In this document: positions 11,074 through 22,262 of the stretch, piece by piece
Layout: each line of letters opens with the position of its first letter
Numbering within the stretch: the stretch's first letter is position 1
DNA from: Vandiemenella viatica
Lineage: Eukaryota; Arthropoda; Insecta; Orthoptera; Morabidae
Reading direction: 5' to 3'
DNA length: 64,000 nt
Assembly: GCA_031002005.1 (NCBI GenBank)
Contig: CM061921.1
Coordinates: forward strand, 124,030,597-124,094,596
Made by a program: the position numbers and the translations under genes
Notes under the pieces: model-generated
Databases searched by the model: none
Told to the model about the DNA's origin: nothing
The model's input: the letters and a program-made list of their open reading frames with translations, nothing else

Positions 11074-12600
11074 TTGAACAATAGTGTATTGGAAAAGGAA
11101 GGCGATGTCGACATTGATGACTTAGGAGATCCTGTTTTGAGGACAGAATTTAATAAAGCTCTGAATGACTTGAAAGCAAATAAGGCAGTTGGAATTGATA
11201 AAATCCCTGCAGAACTTCTTAAATCCCTAGGAGAGGAAGGAATCGAAAGATTATTCAAGCTGATGTCAAAAAGTTATGAAACAGGAGAAATTCCAACTGA
11301 TTTTAATAAAAATATCATCTTCACATTTCCAAAGAAAGCACAAGCTGACAAATATGAGAATTATCGCACCATTAGTCTCACATCACATGCTACAAAATTA
11401 CTGACCAGAATAAAACACAGAAGGATGGAAAGGGTAGTAGAAGAGATAGTAGGTGAAGATCAGTTTGGGTTTAGGAAAAATCGCGGTACAAGGGAAGCAA
11501 TTCTGTCTTTAAGATTAATACTTGAAGGGCGGATCAAGAAAAACAAAAATACTTTAACGGCAATTGTTGATCTACAAAAAACTTTTGATAATGCTAGGTG
11601 GGACAAAATGTTCAAAATTTTAAAGAAGTCAGGTCTAAAGTATCGAGATAGAAGAATACTTTATAAACTATATAAGAATCAAGTGGCTACAATAAAAGTA
11701 GAGAATCACGAGAGACATGTATCAGTTAAAAAGGGTGCGAGACAAGGTTGTAGTCTATCCCCGTTAATATTCAACTTGTATGTAGAAGAAGCAATGAAGA
11801 AAGTGAAAGAAAAATTTCCATGTGGCATAAGTTTTCAGGGAGAAAAAATCAGTATGCTACGATTTGCTGACGACATTGTCTTATTAGCAGAGAGGGCTGA
11901 GGATATTGAGAAGTTATTGAATGGCATGAACAAAATACTGAGGGAAGATTTTGGACTGAATATAAATCAAAGTAAAACAAAAGTGATGAAATGTAGCAGA
12001 AATGACACCAATACTAGCAGATTAAATATAAAAATAGGATCGGATGCAATAGGAGAAGTGAGTGAGTTCTGTTACTTGGGAAGCAAAATTACAACCGATG
12101 GCCGAAGCAGGAATGATGTTAAAAGCAGAATAGCACTAGCAAAAAGAGCCTTCATGAAAAAGATAAACCTTTTAGTTTCAAATATTGATCTAGGAATTAG
12201 AAAGAACTTTTTAAATCTCTTTGTGTGGAGCACAGAACTCTATGGTAGTGAAACATGGACCTTAGGAATACCGAAAATAAATAAAATTGATGCATTTGAA
12301 ATGTGGTGCTACCGAAGAATACTGAAAATTAAGTGGACCGACAAAGTAAGAAATGAACGAGTTTTGGAAATGATGGGTGAGAAAAGAAGTTTGTGGAAAA
12401 AGCTTACAGAAAGAAGAGACAGGCTGGTAGGTCATATTTTGAGACATGCTGGATTGGTTAATTTGTTAGTGGAGGGAACAGTCGAAGGTAAGAATTGTAG
12501 AGGAGGACAGAGATTAGATTGTATGAAGCAGATAATTGAGGACGTGGGTTGTGAGGTGTATTTAGAGATAAAGAGGTTGGCACAGGATAGGAAGGGATAG
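11074..12600 (+). pseudogene. Reverse transcriptase region of the RTE LINE
   Basis: An uninterrupted frame of about 508 codons. RT fingers and palm motifs appear in order: KAVGIDKIPAELLKSLGEEG, FRKNRGTREAILSLRL, AIVDLQKTFDNARWDKMF (motif A Asp), KGARQGCSLSPLIFNLYVEE (motif B) and LRFADDIVLLAE (catalytic Asp pair). Then come the thumb and a C-terminal part with LYGSETWTL and a WxR-x3-K region. All core catalytic residues are present, so the RT looks intact although the endonuclease and linker are broken. It begins with TTG in the open frame; the natural protein started further upstream, so no separate start is claimed. Confidence 0.9.
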
Positions 12601-12638
12601 AGGATTGCCTCATACCAGTCGAAAGACTGACGACAGCA

Positions 12639-12666
12639 ATATATATATATATATATATATATATAT
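12639..12666. repeat. (TA)n microsatellite at a LINE-LINE junction
   Basis: About 14 AT dinucleotides. On the left it abuts the 3' end of the plus-strand RTE LINE; on the right it abuts the 3' part of the minus-strand I-clade LINE, whose frame reads straight into it as repeated Tyr-Ile. It is therefore the tail of one or of both elements. Confidence 0.9.
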
Positions 12667-13480
12667 GGTGTTGCTCACTTTTGTATATGGATCTGGAAGA
12701 TTGTTCATAAGGGATATTATGTCTGCAATTTTGAGGGATTTTCTTATTACTTCTTTTTTGCTTTCATTGTATTCATCACATCTAAGAATGTAACGGTATA
12801 TGTCTTCTATAGCATCACATCTGATACAGTTCAGCGATTGAGCGATTTTCATTATGTACTTTTTGTCATTTAATATGGGGTGTCCAGTGCGTAGTCTGTT
12901 GACCAGGGTAAACTTTTTCCTGCTTAAATCTTTTGATGCAAACCATGGCTTCTTGTTGATGTTATTACTTATTGTCCGACGGCATATTCCTTTTGTTCCT
13001 TTGTTGTTTTCCCATTTCTCTTCCCATTCGTGCCTTATCAGGTTGGATGCACAGTGTCTAAGATCTTTGTATGGAGTGGCCATGGCCAATTTTCCAATGG
13101 CTGCTAGTTGTTCTTTTGTTGCCCTGTCAGCCCATTCATTGCCATGTAAGCCCACGTGGCTTGGCACACTTTGTAGCCTTACTTCTAAGTGCTTTGTTGT
13201 CAGTTTATCTATCTCTCTAGCTACTTCGTACGCCAGATAATTTTTGCTCTTGCCTTTGGGGATCCTCAGGATTGTCTGTAATGGGCTTCTTCAATCAGAG
13301 CAGACCACCACTTTCTTTAAATCTTTCTTTTGGGTATATTGCAAGCCTTTAAGAATGTCAAATAGTTCAGCCTAGAAGCTAGAAAATTGATCTGGTAAGC
13401 GGAATGCTTCGACGATGTCGCCCGCCGGGTCTACATAAGTGGCTGCACAGGCCTCCTCCCCACCTTAGATCCGTCTGTGA
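12667..13480 (-). pseudogene. RNase H domain and C-terminus of the I-clade ORF2
   Basis: The domain opens with IFTDGSK (the first catalytic Asp of RNase H) at about 13465-13485 and continues, across frame breaks at about 13170-13460, to MPSHVGLHGNEWADRATKEQ, which is the C-terminal His/Asp motif of retroelement RNase H. A Cys cluster LNCIRCDAIED followed by YRYILRCDEYN forms the usual zinc-like tail. The frame then runs without a stop into the TA tract. RNase H would remove the RNA strand of the hybrid during second-strand synthesis. Confidence 0.8.
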
Positions 13481-14409
13481 ATATTTGGAATCAACCATTC
13501 CACCTGGTGTTTATTATTTCCATTGTCTTTTGTATTGCTTCTTCCGGAATGCAGTGTTTCCTCTCTGTCAGATTTAATGTGACGATTGGATAAACACGAT
13601 CGGATAAGTCCATTTTTTTGCCATGGTTCGTCCTCAGAGTATAGGTCATTAATTTCTGTTGTGTGGATATTCCATTGATTTGTTAAATGCCAGTAGTTTA
13701 CAAGTCTTGGCGTCTTGTGGAGATCTGGTGATTTCCTTTGAATCTCGTGTGCTAAAATCTGTACTTTCTTCAACAGTGTGTGATCTTTTTTGGAGCATGC
13801 CTTTAGCCAAAAACTTATCCCTATTTTCTTTCTTCGCAGGTCTAGGGGTGGAGTTACTGTTTCTACTTCCATCGCCTCTATCGGAGTGGTCTTAACAAAT
13901 CCCCCAATCATCCTAAGTGCCGCTGCTTGTACGGTGTCCAGTTTCTTCGGTAGGGTTTTGCATGAGTTGTCGTAGAGCAGACCACCATAGTAAAGTCTGC
14001 TTCTCACAATACTGAAGTATATATTGCGTAATAGCCGTGGATCAGCTCCCCAACTCAAGGAAGCAAGAGCTTTCAGCATATTTATTCGCAGCAGGGAAGA
14101 TGCCCTCATCTCAGTTATGTGTTTTCGCCACGTTAGCTTAGAGTCAAGCCATATTCCGAGGAATTTTACCTCTTTCACCAGATCTGTAACTATGCCATTC
14201 ACAGTTATTTAAAAGTCATTTTCTTGATACTGCCTGTGAGTGAAGATGCATATTTCACATTTTTGAATTGTTAGTTCAAGCCCTCTCTGTCTTTGGTTTT
14301 CTAGGATTGCTCTTACTGCCGATTCGAGGACCATTCCTGCTTTTTCTTTAAATGGATATGAGACATATATGAAAAAATCGTCCGTGTATTGGAGGAACGT
14401 CACCATCAC
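13465..14409 (-). pseudogene. RT motif C and thumb of the I-clade ORF2
   Basis: Two frames, 14209-14409 and 13465-14202. The first holds FLQYTDDFFIYV, the catalytic YxDD box with Thr (usual Ala). The second holds KFLGIWLDSKLTWRKHI, the conserved motif E/thumb sequence, then YFSIVRSRLYYGGLLY and a long connection region. The two are in different frames, so the ORF is broken near 14205. Confidence 0.8.
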
Positions 14410-15252
14410 TGGTTACCAATGCACACCTTGGTCGTGTAGATGTTGAAGAGGGTCGGACTCATTGGGTCATCCTGTGGAATGCCCTGGTAGACATGTCGGA
14501 CGATTCTCTTCCCCTCTGCAGTTTTAATGATATTCACTCTACGTGTAAGATAATTACAGCACCAAGTTATCAATTTATTGGAAAGTTCTATTTCTTCCAT
14601 TGCTTCCCGTAGGATATCAATCTGGACGTGTTTGTAAGCGTTTTTTATGTCTAAAAACGCTGCTAGAAGATAATTATTTCTGACAAAGCTCAGCTGGATA
14701 TCGGTAACCAGTGTGCTAACAGTGTCTATTGTATGGAAGCCTTTACGGAATCCTATAGTGTGACAATCGAGCTTTCGATGGTGTTCTATGTGCCATTCCA
14801 TCCTATTCTTGATCATCGTGCACATTAGTTTAGCCAAGCAAGGCATTATATATATAGGCCGATAAGAGGATGTGTAGCTCCTGTTCCTGTTCGGCTTTAA
14901 AACAGGAACAATTAAGATGTTTCTCCACTGCTCAGGAACGTATGATGTGTTCATCACATAGTTGAAGATATTTAAGATTTTTTGTTTTGCTATTTGAGGG
15001 AGGTTGTTAATCATGGAGTATGTGATTCTATCGTCTCCTGGAGCCGTATCATTCTTTTTTATGCCGCATTCAAGTTCAGACACACTGAAGAATGGGTCCT
15101 CCGTTTTGTTATTGTTTTCATTGTTCTCATGATGTGCATTTCGTTATATATCCGTCGGGACGTATGGAGTGCTGTCTGTTCTAAGAATTGTTCCGCCAGA
15201 CCATCATCGGTACATATGATGTTAGGTGAAGGCCGCTTTCCATTGAACCATC
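14406..15252 (-). pseudogene. RT palm region of the I-clade ORF2
   Basis: Motifs in order: DTAPGDDRITYSMI, EQWRNILIVPVLKPNRN (usual PxxWK-x-AxVxPIxK), SYRPIYIMPCLAKLM (usual SYRPISL), TIGFRKGFHT, AAFLDIKNAYKHV (motif A) and QGIPQDDPMSPTLFNIY (motif B, where the usual QGxPQG has lost the second Gly to Asp). The frame meets the endonuclease frame through a frameshift around 15253-15463. The motif B change and the frame breaks make it a dead copy. Confidence 0.85.
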
Positions 15253-16398
15253 TTACTTTCGCCAACATTTCCTGCGACGAATTGCCGTATTTGATTGCAG
15301 AACAGAAAGTCCTCCATCCTTCTCTCTTCGTTTTCCTATAGTGTTTCTGGCCTCTTCTGTTGCCTGTCTGAGTAACATGAAGTTCTGAATCGTCGGGTCT
15401 TTTCTGTACCTTTTCGTTGCCAGGCGTCGCCTTGCAATTACTCTGGAGCATTCGGTAGTCCACCAGGGTATTCTGATGATCTTGTTTCTTTCATTAACTT
15501 TATATTCTGGGATGCTTTCTTCTGCCGATTTAATTATTATATTTTCCAGGTCGTTGTATCGTTGTTGTGGGTCATTTGTATCTGAGTATGTATGCTCCAT
15601 TTTAAAACTGATTTCTTTTTGATATCGGATCCAATTGGCTTTGTTACAGTTCCAACGCCTTTTTGATGGAGTTGTCTTCGGATCCGGTGGGGAAACCAAT
15701 GAGATTTTCAGAATTAGATGGTCACTTCCTGATGTATCCTCTAGAATCTCCCACTTGGTCCTGGTCATCATGCACGCCGATATCAGTGAAATATCAGGTG
15801 ACGAGTTTCTTTGGTGTGGAGTCCCGAGTCTCGTTCCGTGCTTGTTGTTGAGCACAGTTAGTGAGGATGACGTAATGGCCGACGCGAGTTCTTCGCCCTG
15901 ATGATCCACCTGTCCTGCCTGCCACATGGGGTGGTGTGCATTGAAGTCCCCTTCCACCAGACTCTTAGGTGGTAACGGGTTGAATAAGGCATCCCAGTCT
16001 TCTTCCCTAATGTTGCTTTGAAGAGGTTTGTAGATTACAGTCACATTCTCCAAGGGATCTCTGGGTTTCAGGTCAACCGACAGAACTTCTATATTAGCAC
16101 TTGACTCCACTATGTTCCTAATATCGCTAATCACATAATTTCTCCCAAATATAGCAACTCCTCCAAAACCATTGCCTCTGTCTCTTCTGTAGATGTTGTA
16201 ATTTCTTTGAATTATATTATTTTCCCTAGGTAGCGATGTCTCAGTAATCAGCACAACATGTGGGGCGTGCTCCTCGATTACTCTATGTAGGTCATTCCTT
16301 TTTGGTAGCTGGCTTCTGGCATTCCATTGTAGTGTTGTGAATTTTGACTTACTATCCATTATTATCAGTTGTGTTACATATCTCCATTGTAGTATCAC
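15253..16398 (-). pseudogene. Endonuclease domain of the I-clade ORF2
   Basis: An open frame of 381 codons. Endonuclease motifs are FTTLQWNARS near the start, HVVLITETSLP (metal-binding Glu), SLVEGDFNAHHPMWQ (the GDFNAHH motif typical of I/Jockey endonucleases), PDISLIS and DTSGSDHLILKIS (catalytic Asp-His). It ends with WWTTECSRVIARRRLATKRY, the usual linker before the RT. Start is at the first Met of the frame; the Met followed by DSKSKFTTLQWNA (about 16353) is the more natural one. The domain itself looks intact. Confidence 0.85.
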
Positions 16399-16518
16399 TA
16401 GCTCAAATTTCCTTTATTTCTTGTATGATGTTTTGATGGCTTCTTCCTGAATTTTTTTGTATCATTTCCTTTGGTAGGTTTCCTTTTAACTGTTGTATGA
16501 TAGTTTTAATCACAATTT

Positions 16519-17185
16519 TCACAATGGTGTTAATGCATTCAACATCCAGTTCCTTATGTGCTGTATCCGCCATCTGGACTGCACTTGTTTCTCTTCTTTC
16601 TGGTGATATCCTTTTTTGAGGTAATTCCCTATAAGCGATTGTCTTTTCAACAGTTGCTGCTGCGCTGTAGGTTTTAGACTGTAAGGGGGATATTTGGTTG
16701 GCTTGTTTTCGTATCCTGCTTCAATTAACATTTTGCTACCAAGCGCCTGTTTCTGTTTCAGCTCCTCTTGTATTCTAATTGTGCATGTCTTGTCCATAGC
16801 CTTATGCACCCCTTTACAGCTCACACATTTGATAACCTCATTATGACAGCTGGAGATATTGTGGTCCTCACCACATTTTGGGCATCTCTGTTTGCTTCTA
16901 CAATTGGTAGAGATGTGCCCATACCTTTGACACTTGAAACATTGAGTCACGGGGTAGACATATGGAGTTAATTTAAATCTTAGATAGAAGAGCTCCACTT
17001 TATCCGGTAAAAATTGACTTTAGAAGGTAAGTAGAACGGTTTGTAAAGGTTTGTTTCCACTTTTTCATCCAAACGTATTTTCTTAATAAATCGTCTTACT
17101 CCTATTATCAGAGCAGTTGGTTTAATATTTTTACTTCTTCATTGTGGTCTGTGGGGACATATTTAATAACACCTTTGCATTCGAC
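16519..17185 (-). pseudogene. Gag-like ORF1 of the I-clade LINE
   Basis: The open part (16519-16998) carries three clustered zinc knuckles: CFKCQRYGHISTNC (C-x2-C-x4-H-x4-C), CPKCGEDHNISSC and CVSCKGVHKAMDKTC. These bind element RNA in the ribonucleoprotein. Upstream, on the same strand, 17000-17185 still encodes recognisable gag sequence (GVIKYVPTDHNEEVK, FIKKIRLDEKVETN) but with stops and a frame change, so the N-terminus is broken. A related CPRC-x4-H-x4-C motif is found in the gag remnant near 56.3 kb. Confidence 0.8.
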
Positions 17186-17189
17186 CCTG

Positions 17190-17605
17190 CTGGCGGGGAT
17201 ATATTCTTTTAATCCCAGTGATTCTTTTCACACCCATCATTTCTTACGCATCACTTTTATTTCACACTTTATCTTGCCACATAATTTTCAGCATCCTTGT
17301 ATAGAACTGCATTTCAAATGCTTCAATTTTCCTTCTTTCTGACTTTGCTAAAGTCCATGCTTCGCTGCCATAAAGTGCTTTGCTCTAAACGTGGAGTTTT
17401 AAAAACTTTGTTCTGAATCTTAGATCAATATTTTAAAGTAAAGGATTTCTCTTTTACTTCCTAAGTAGCACAATTCATTTAATTCTCCTACCACATCAGG
17501 TCTTTTTTATGTTTAATCCGCTACTATTGCTACCATTTATACTAAATTTCATCATTTTTGTCTTGCTTTGATTTATATTAAGTCCAAAATCTTCCTTGCA
17601 AAAGG
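17190..17605 (-). mobile_element. Fragment of an RTE LINE reverse transcriptase
   Basis: Read on the minus strand this matches the RTE copy at about 11945-12380: 'ggaagattttggacttaatataaatcaaagcaag', then a tract for CYLGSK, the 'ctttatggcagcgaagcatgg' block and 'attgaagcatttgaaatg'. It is truncated at both ends and full of indels. It abuts the 5' end of the I-clade LINE. Confidence 0.8.
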
Positions 17606-18585
17606 AACCGTACAAAAATTTAAAAAAATAAAAACACATACACATACACACAGTTTTAAGGAACGCCGCAAAAAATATGTAAACATATGACTATGTCGGT
17701 AAATAACAAAATAAAGAAGTATGAGATTACTAATTTGGTAGCCGTAACAGTAACAACGAAACAAAAATAATTCCAGAAATAAATGAATCATAAATAAGAC
17801 ATGAATAGTAAGAAATAAAACATGGAAAATCGCAGTTCAGAAGCTACCTCCACCAGTTTGGCATCAAGTGTATTGGCAGATGGTTATTTTAATCTGTTCA
17901 GTTGATCATTCATAAATGAAGAGAAGTCCGTCTCTCTTGATTCTGTAGGAAACCTAAAATAATTTGAATATTAAGGTTATAGAGGAATAACAAATACTTC
18001 TAGCCGGTAGGAAACTGTAATGAAAAAGCGACGTGTATAAACAAGATTTGCAAGTGATGAATGTTGATTAAGAATAAAGTAGGATCATATATGAAATAAT
18101 AAAATGATATTGATTTAGAAACAGTTTACGACAAATGTACAGTAAGCTAACATTTTAAAGTTAATTTACACAAAACGCATATTTTCACGAACGGAACGGA
18201 TTGTTCCTCCCTTAATAGTTGGCAACGTCTCTAGCAATCTGACAGCAGGAAGGAAAATGAGTCTATTTGTAGAACGAACGGGAAGTGGAGAGTAACTTCC
18301 TAGTTGCCAGATTTCTGAAAAGAAATTCTACTGTTCTGGATTCTCAAGTTGATGTTCCATCGATGTTTTGTAGTATAAACTAACTGAATAATTTCTGTTG
18401 GTAGTTAATCTTTAGTACCCTTTGAAACCAGCAACGGCATTCTGTAGGTGGTAGTAGTATATGTCGCATGATCGGACTACAAGTCAGAAGTGAATCTTGT
18501 TTCGATATAATTGATAATAATACACACGATGATATTATTCCTTTGGTATAGGAGTTTCATAACTAAGTCATGGATATCAGAAATG
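17606..18585. other. No gene seen
   Basis: AT-rich sequence with a short CA-type run near 17635-17655. No coding or repeat signal that I can name. Confidence 0.5.
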
Positions 18586-18589
18586 TGGT

Positions 18590-18672
18590 TGGCCGGACGG
18601 GGAGTCGAATCTGTATCCTCCCGAATGCGAAGCCAGAGCGTAATCCCTTATCCCATCACGCTCGGTAATTCA
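18590..18672 (-). repeat. Head fragment of a tRNA-derived SINE
   Basis: On the minus strand it reads as a tRNA-like head: 'ccgagcgtgatgggataagg' (A-box region) and 'cagattcgactccccgtccgg' (B-box region). It matches the head of the complete SINE at 58031-58270. The rest of the SINE is missing. Confidence 0.7.
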
Positions 18673-18799
18673 AAAATTGTCATAGCGTCTAAAAAAACTG
18701 CGTCGGCCTAAATGGTGATTATGTACAAAAATAGATAATTGTTCAATCTTTAAAATGATGTATATATTACAGAAAATTAATTGTTTTTTATCTATAACA

Positions 18800-20125
18800 A
18801 GTTAATGCCGACGAATTTGTTCGTGTTTGTAAAGAATTTTGTGTGACAGCTACCGACAAATAACCACCACAGAGCACGATGGGAGACATGAGGCTATTAC
18901 CACACTCAAACACCAGTGATCTACGCAGGGTATTAATGGCTGCAAAGTGAAACATAGGGACACTCATGTCTTTGGTCGAAATATGAAAACGCCTTCCGTC
19001 GAACCATTTCAACAATCATATCTCCCCAACCCCCGTAGCTGCCGACATAGCACCACCATAGTTCACGTTGGGAGAATTGAGGTTAATGCAACACACAATC
19101 ACCAGTGGACTGCGCTAATTAGCTTTGGCTGTCGAGTAAAATATAGGGACACACATGTCTATGTTTATACCAGGTCCACCACTTTCAACCAACATATCTA
19201 CCACATCCCCACAGCTACCGATATGTAATCACCATAGTGTATGGCGAAAGACTCCAGGCTACTACCACAAACAAACGCCCGGGATTTGCACTTGGTAGTT
19301 CTGGCTGTAAGTTGAAATATTGGGACACACACATCTTTGGTAGGAATAGGAAAATGCCCTAAGTCGACCAATTTCACCCACCATATCTCCCACACCACCA
19401 TAACTATCAATATCTAACAACCCTACCACACATAAATACCAGTGGTGTGTGCTATGCAGATGAGGCAGCAAAGTGAAAAATATGGACACATATGTCTTTG
19501 TTCAAAATAGGAAAATGTCCCTCATTGACCACTTTCCACCACCATATCTCCGACACCCCAACACCTATAGAAATTCTGCCAACGATGTGCAAGATCAGTG
19601 ACTCTATGCTACTACCACACATAAACACCAATGATATACGCTAGATGGGTTAGGCTGAAAAGAGAAATGTAGGAACACACGCGTGTTTGGTCGAAATATG
19701 AAAGTGCCCCAGGAAGTCCACTATCAACAACCATAACTACCACACACCAACAGTTACCGAAATTCGGCCAACTTTGTGCACGATCGGATAATATGTGCTA
19801 CAACCACACACAAACTTCAGTGATCTGCACTAGATAGTTTTGGCTAAAAAGTGAAACATAGGGATACACACGTTTTTGGTCGAAATGCGAAAGTGCTCCA
19901 GATCGACCACTTTCAACCTCCATATCTCCAACTCCCCCATAACTACCGACATGCAACCACCATGGTGCACAATGGGAGACTCGATGATACTACCACACAC
20001 GAACACCAGTGGTCTGTGCTAAGTAGCTATGGCTGGAAAGAGATGTATAGGGACACACGCGTCTATGGTCGAAATATGAAAATGCCGTACATCGACCAAT
20101 TTTGACCACCATTTTTCCCACACCC
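18800..20125. repeat. Tandem array with a ~190-bp unit, about seven copies
   Basis: A block like 'gtgaaacatagggacacacatgtctttggtcgaaatatgaaaa' (never identical) recurs at about 18945, 19137, 19313, 19471, 19660, 19851 and 20038: spacings of 192, 176, 158, 189, 191 and 187. Each unit continues with a 'gaccactttcaaccaccatatctcc' block, 'cacacccccatagctaccgacat' and 'cacacacaaacaccagtgatctgcgctaa'. Units are diverged by roughly 15-25% by eye. Open frames through two units (18947-19228, 19851-20105) follow the repeat phase and are not taken as genes. Confidence 0.85.
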
Positions 20126-20159
20126 TCACAGTTAGTATGCACAAACAATATATATGAAA

Positions 20160-21485
20160 CGAGGATGCGCTTATGTTCAGCGCAACGGGTCTAAATAGTA
20201 GGGATGGTCAACCCAACGTTCACTTTTCCCTATTTGTAGTGTATACCCAGTGAATGCGAAAATTTGAAACACGCTGCGCTGCTCGTAACAGCAGCGTTCT
20301 TCTGTTAAAACTAGAGAAAACAGCAGTCATTGTCACACAGTTGAACTCTAGCTGCGGTCGGGAACGGAACTCTTGAGGAAATAAGTATCGTGTTAACGTG
20401 CCCGTGTGAGAGCGGAAGTCGACTGCAACCGAGATCTAAAGTGTGTGTTTTCACTATCGTGTGTAACTCTCTCAAGAGTAGATATCCCATATAATGCAAC
20501 AGTGACAAACTGAGGGCTGCCACGGCAACCCACCACAGACCTATCACAACGCGCCCCGAGTGCTGTGAAGGACCGTCGGACAACAACTCAGCCCAACTAG
20601 ATGAACGTGACATGTCTACGAACAGCGACAGCGAAGCTACAGAAATGGCGATCAGTGAAAGTGAATTTGACGACAACAATGAAATAGCAAATAAAAACTG
20701 CGAAGACGATGACGAAACAAGAAAATTCGAGTTTGTGCATAACAAATGGAAACAAAGAAGCCCATTGGACACCTACAGTAGAAAACAGGCAAGGAAAGAA
20801 ACTGAGATCCCAACGAAAAACCGTTTCGAACCTCTTGCAGAACGGATGATTGAAACAGAGGCAGCAACAAAACCATAAGAAACAGCTGAAGCGTCATGTA
20901 AAATGCAAGAACGCAACCCACCTCCAGTTATCTACCAAACTGCACAAACATTATCCCGATGAATAAAGTAATCAAAAGCTTTCAAAAAGGACCATTAAAA
21001 GTGATGTTCAGAGGTGATAATTTAAAATACTTTGTGGAATCTATGGACGACTACTTCACTCTAAGGAGGTTCTTCGACGAACACCACATCTACTACCATA
21101 GCCACCAAATGCCAAATGCCTACACATGGTGATTAAATGACTTCCACCTTCCGTCGAAACGGAGTACATTGAAGAAAGATATGACATTGTCGCCGTCCAA
21201 CAGTTTAAGAAACGTTATCAAATAACATGACAGCTGATACCTTGGCAACCTTTTCGGAGAGTATAAACCCTGGACCCCAACCATATCTCATTTGTAACGA
21301 GCGGTGTATCTTGGATACCAAACTGTATATAGAACGCTATTGGAACCAATTGCCACCCCCCCCCCTCCTGATTGTACTAGATGTCAACGCCATGGTCATA
21401 CTGAGAACTACTGCCACCTTCCTCCGCGGTGTGTAAAGTGTACAGGCTCACACCACACCAAGGACTGCACAATATCACTTGCCGA
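20160..21485 (+). pseudogene. Jockey-type LINE 5' end and gag remnant
   Basis: An ATG at 20612 opens an acidic N-terminal frame to 20878 (MSTNSDSEATEMAISESEFD). After it, in shifting frames, come a PRE_C2HC-like stretch (LPPSVETEYIEERYD near 21140-21190) and two zinc knuckles, CTRCQRHGHTENYC and CVKCTGSHHTKDC (about 21375-21465). That order is the usual layout of Jockey-clade gag. The 450 bases before the ATG may be the 5' UTR. Several stops and frameshifts make it dead. It is joined in frame at about 21486 to reverse transcriptase sequence from what looks like another LINE family. Confidence 0.75.
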
Positions 21486-22019
21486 AAAGAGGTCCGGGGT
21501 TCCCCAAGGAAGCGTGATAGGGCCTCTGGTGTTTCTCATATACATTAATGATTTGTGCGACATAATAAGGGGAATGAAAAGATTATTTACCGATGATGCT
21601 ATTATTTATCGTGAAATCACAACCCAGGACGACTGCGCTTTGTTACAAGACGATATTATGAAAATAATTGCGTGGTGAAAAGATTGGCAGTTGGAGTTAA
21701 ACGCTAAAAAGTGCCAAGTCATGCGTATAAGTAAAAAGGTGACACCAGTTAGCTTCGAATATACAATTAATGGTACTGTCCTTAGAACGGTAGATTCCGC
21801 TAAATACCTAGGGGTAACAATTCGTAATAATTTGTCATGGAATGAGCATATCGAGAATGTAATTGGGAAAGCAAATCGTATACTTCGATTTCTAGGTCGT
21901 AATTTAAAACAATGCACTCCGGAAGTTAAATCGATTGCGTACAAGTCACTAGTGAGGCCTCACTTGGAATATTGTTGCTCTGTATGGGGTCCCCATCAAA
22001 AGGGATTAATGGAGGCATT
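21486..22019 (+). mobile_element. CR1/Jockey-like reverse transcriptase fragment
   Basis: Begins at SGVPQGSVIGPLVFLIYIND (motif B) and continues with LFTDDAIIYRE (motif C; FTDD for FADD), KYLGVTIRNNLSWNEHI (thumb) and CCSVWGPHQKGLMEALE, where it stops. The same stretch exists in the LINE at 29165-31260, read from its minus strand, with high similarity. A TGA at about 21676 interrupts it. Both ends are truncated: the left end meets the gag remnant in frame and the right end meets repeat module A at about 22020. Confidence 0.85.
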
Positions 22020-22029
22020 AGAATTAACT

Positions 22030-22262
22030 ACACGGAAACACGGTCTGGAGACGTCCACATCCAACGTGTCTGTCTATCGCCGTATTTCGAAATTATGACA
22101 CAATATGTGTTATTTATACATATAATTTTTCAACCAAATGTAGACAGTATTTTTCTCCTTGTTTCAAAGGATAAGTGTGCAAAGTTACATCGAGATCGGA
22201 TGAAAACTGTGGATTTGTATGAAGAACAAACAAACAAACATTCATCTTTATATATAAAGATA
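22030..22262 (+). repeat. Repeat module A, copy 1
   Basis: Starts 'ggagacgtccac' and carries 'tgtctgtctatcgccgtatt', 'ttcaaccaaatgtagacagt' and 'ggataagtgtgcaaagt', ending in a short (CAAA)n run and 'tatatataaaga'. Further copies are at about 25955, 26766 and 28012. It directly precedes module B here, as in the other copies. Confidence 0.85.

Larger units (their letters stand above)
9430..12666 (+). mobile_element. RTE-type LINE, nearly full length
   Basis: The 5' part shares 'aagggtttgggaga' and the following few hundred bases with the second copy starting near 46425, so the element begins at about 9430. It carries an endonuclease region (9876-10529), a broken linker, a long reverse transcriptase frame (11074-12600) and a 3' tail that ends 'ccagtcgaaagactgacgac' before a (TA)n tract. 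The same 3' end occurs at 34411-34450 and 51185-51200. Copies of this family are annotated in many animals as 'craniofacial development protein 2-like' or 'endonuclease-reverse transcriptase'. Confidence 0.85.
12667..17185 (-). mobile_element. I-clade LINE with RNase H domain
   Basis: On the minus strand, from right to left: a gag-like ORF1 with three zinc knuckles, then ORF2 with endonuclease, reverse transcriptase, thumb/connection and an RNase H domain, and a (TA)n tail. An RNase H after RT is typical of the I superclade (I, R1, LOA, Nimb and similar). About 4.5 kb, close to full length, but ORF2 is broken by several frameshifts and the 5' end is ill-defined. It is tail-to-tail with the RTE LINE to its left. 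Confidence 0.85.

Noticed and set aside
18947..20105. Open frames with repeated RDTHVFGRN-like residues
   Set aside because: They arise from the ~190-bp tandem array and are interrupted in other units; chance frames of a repeat.
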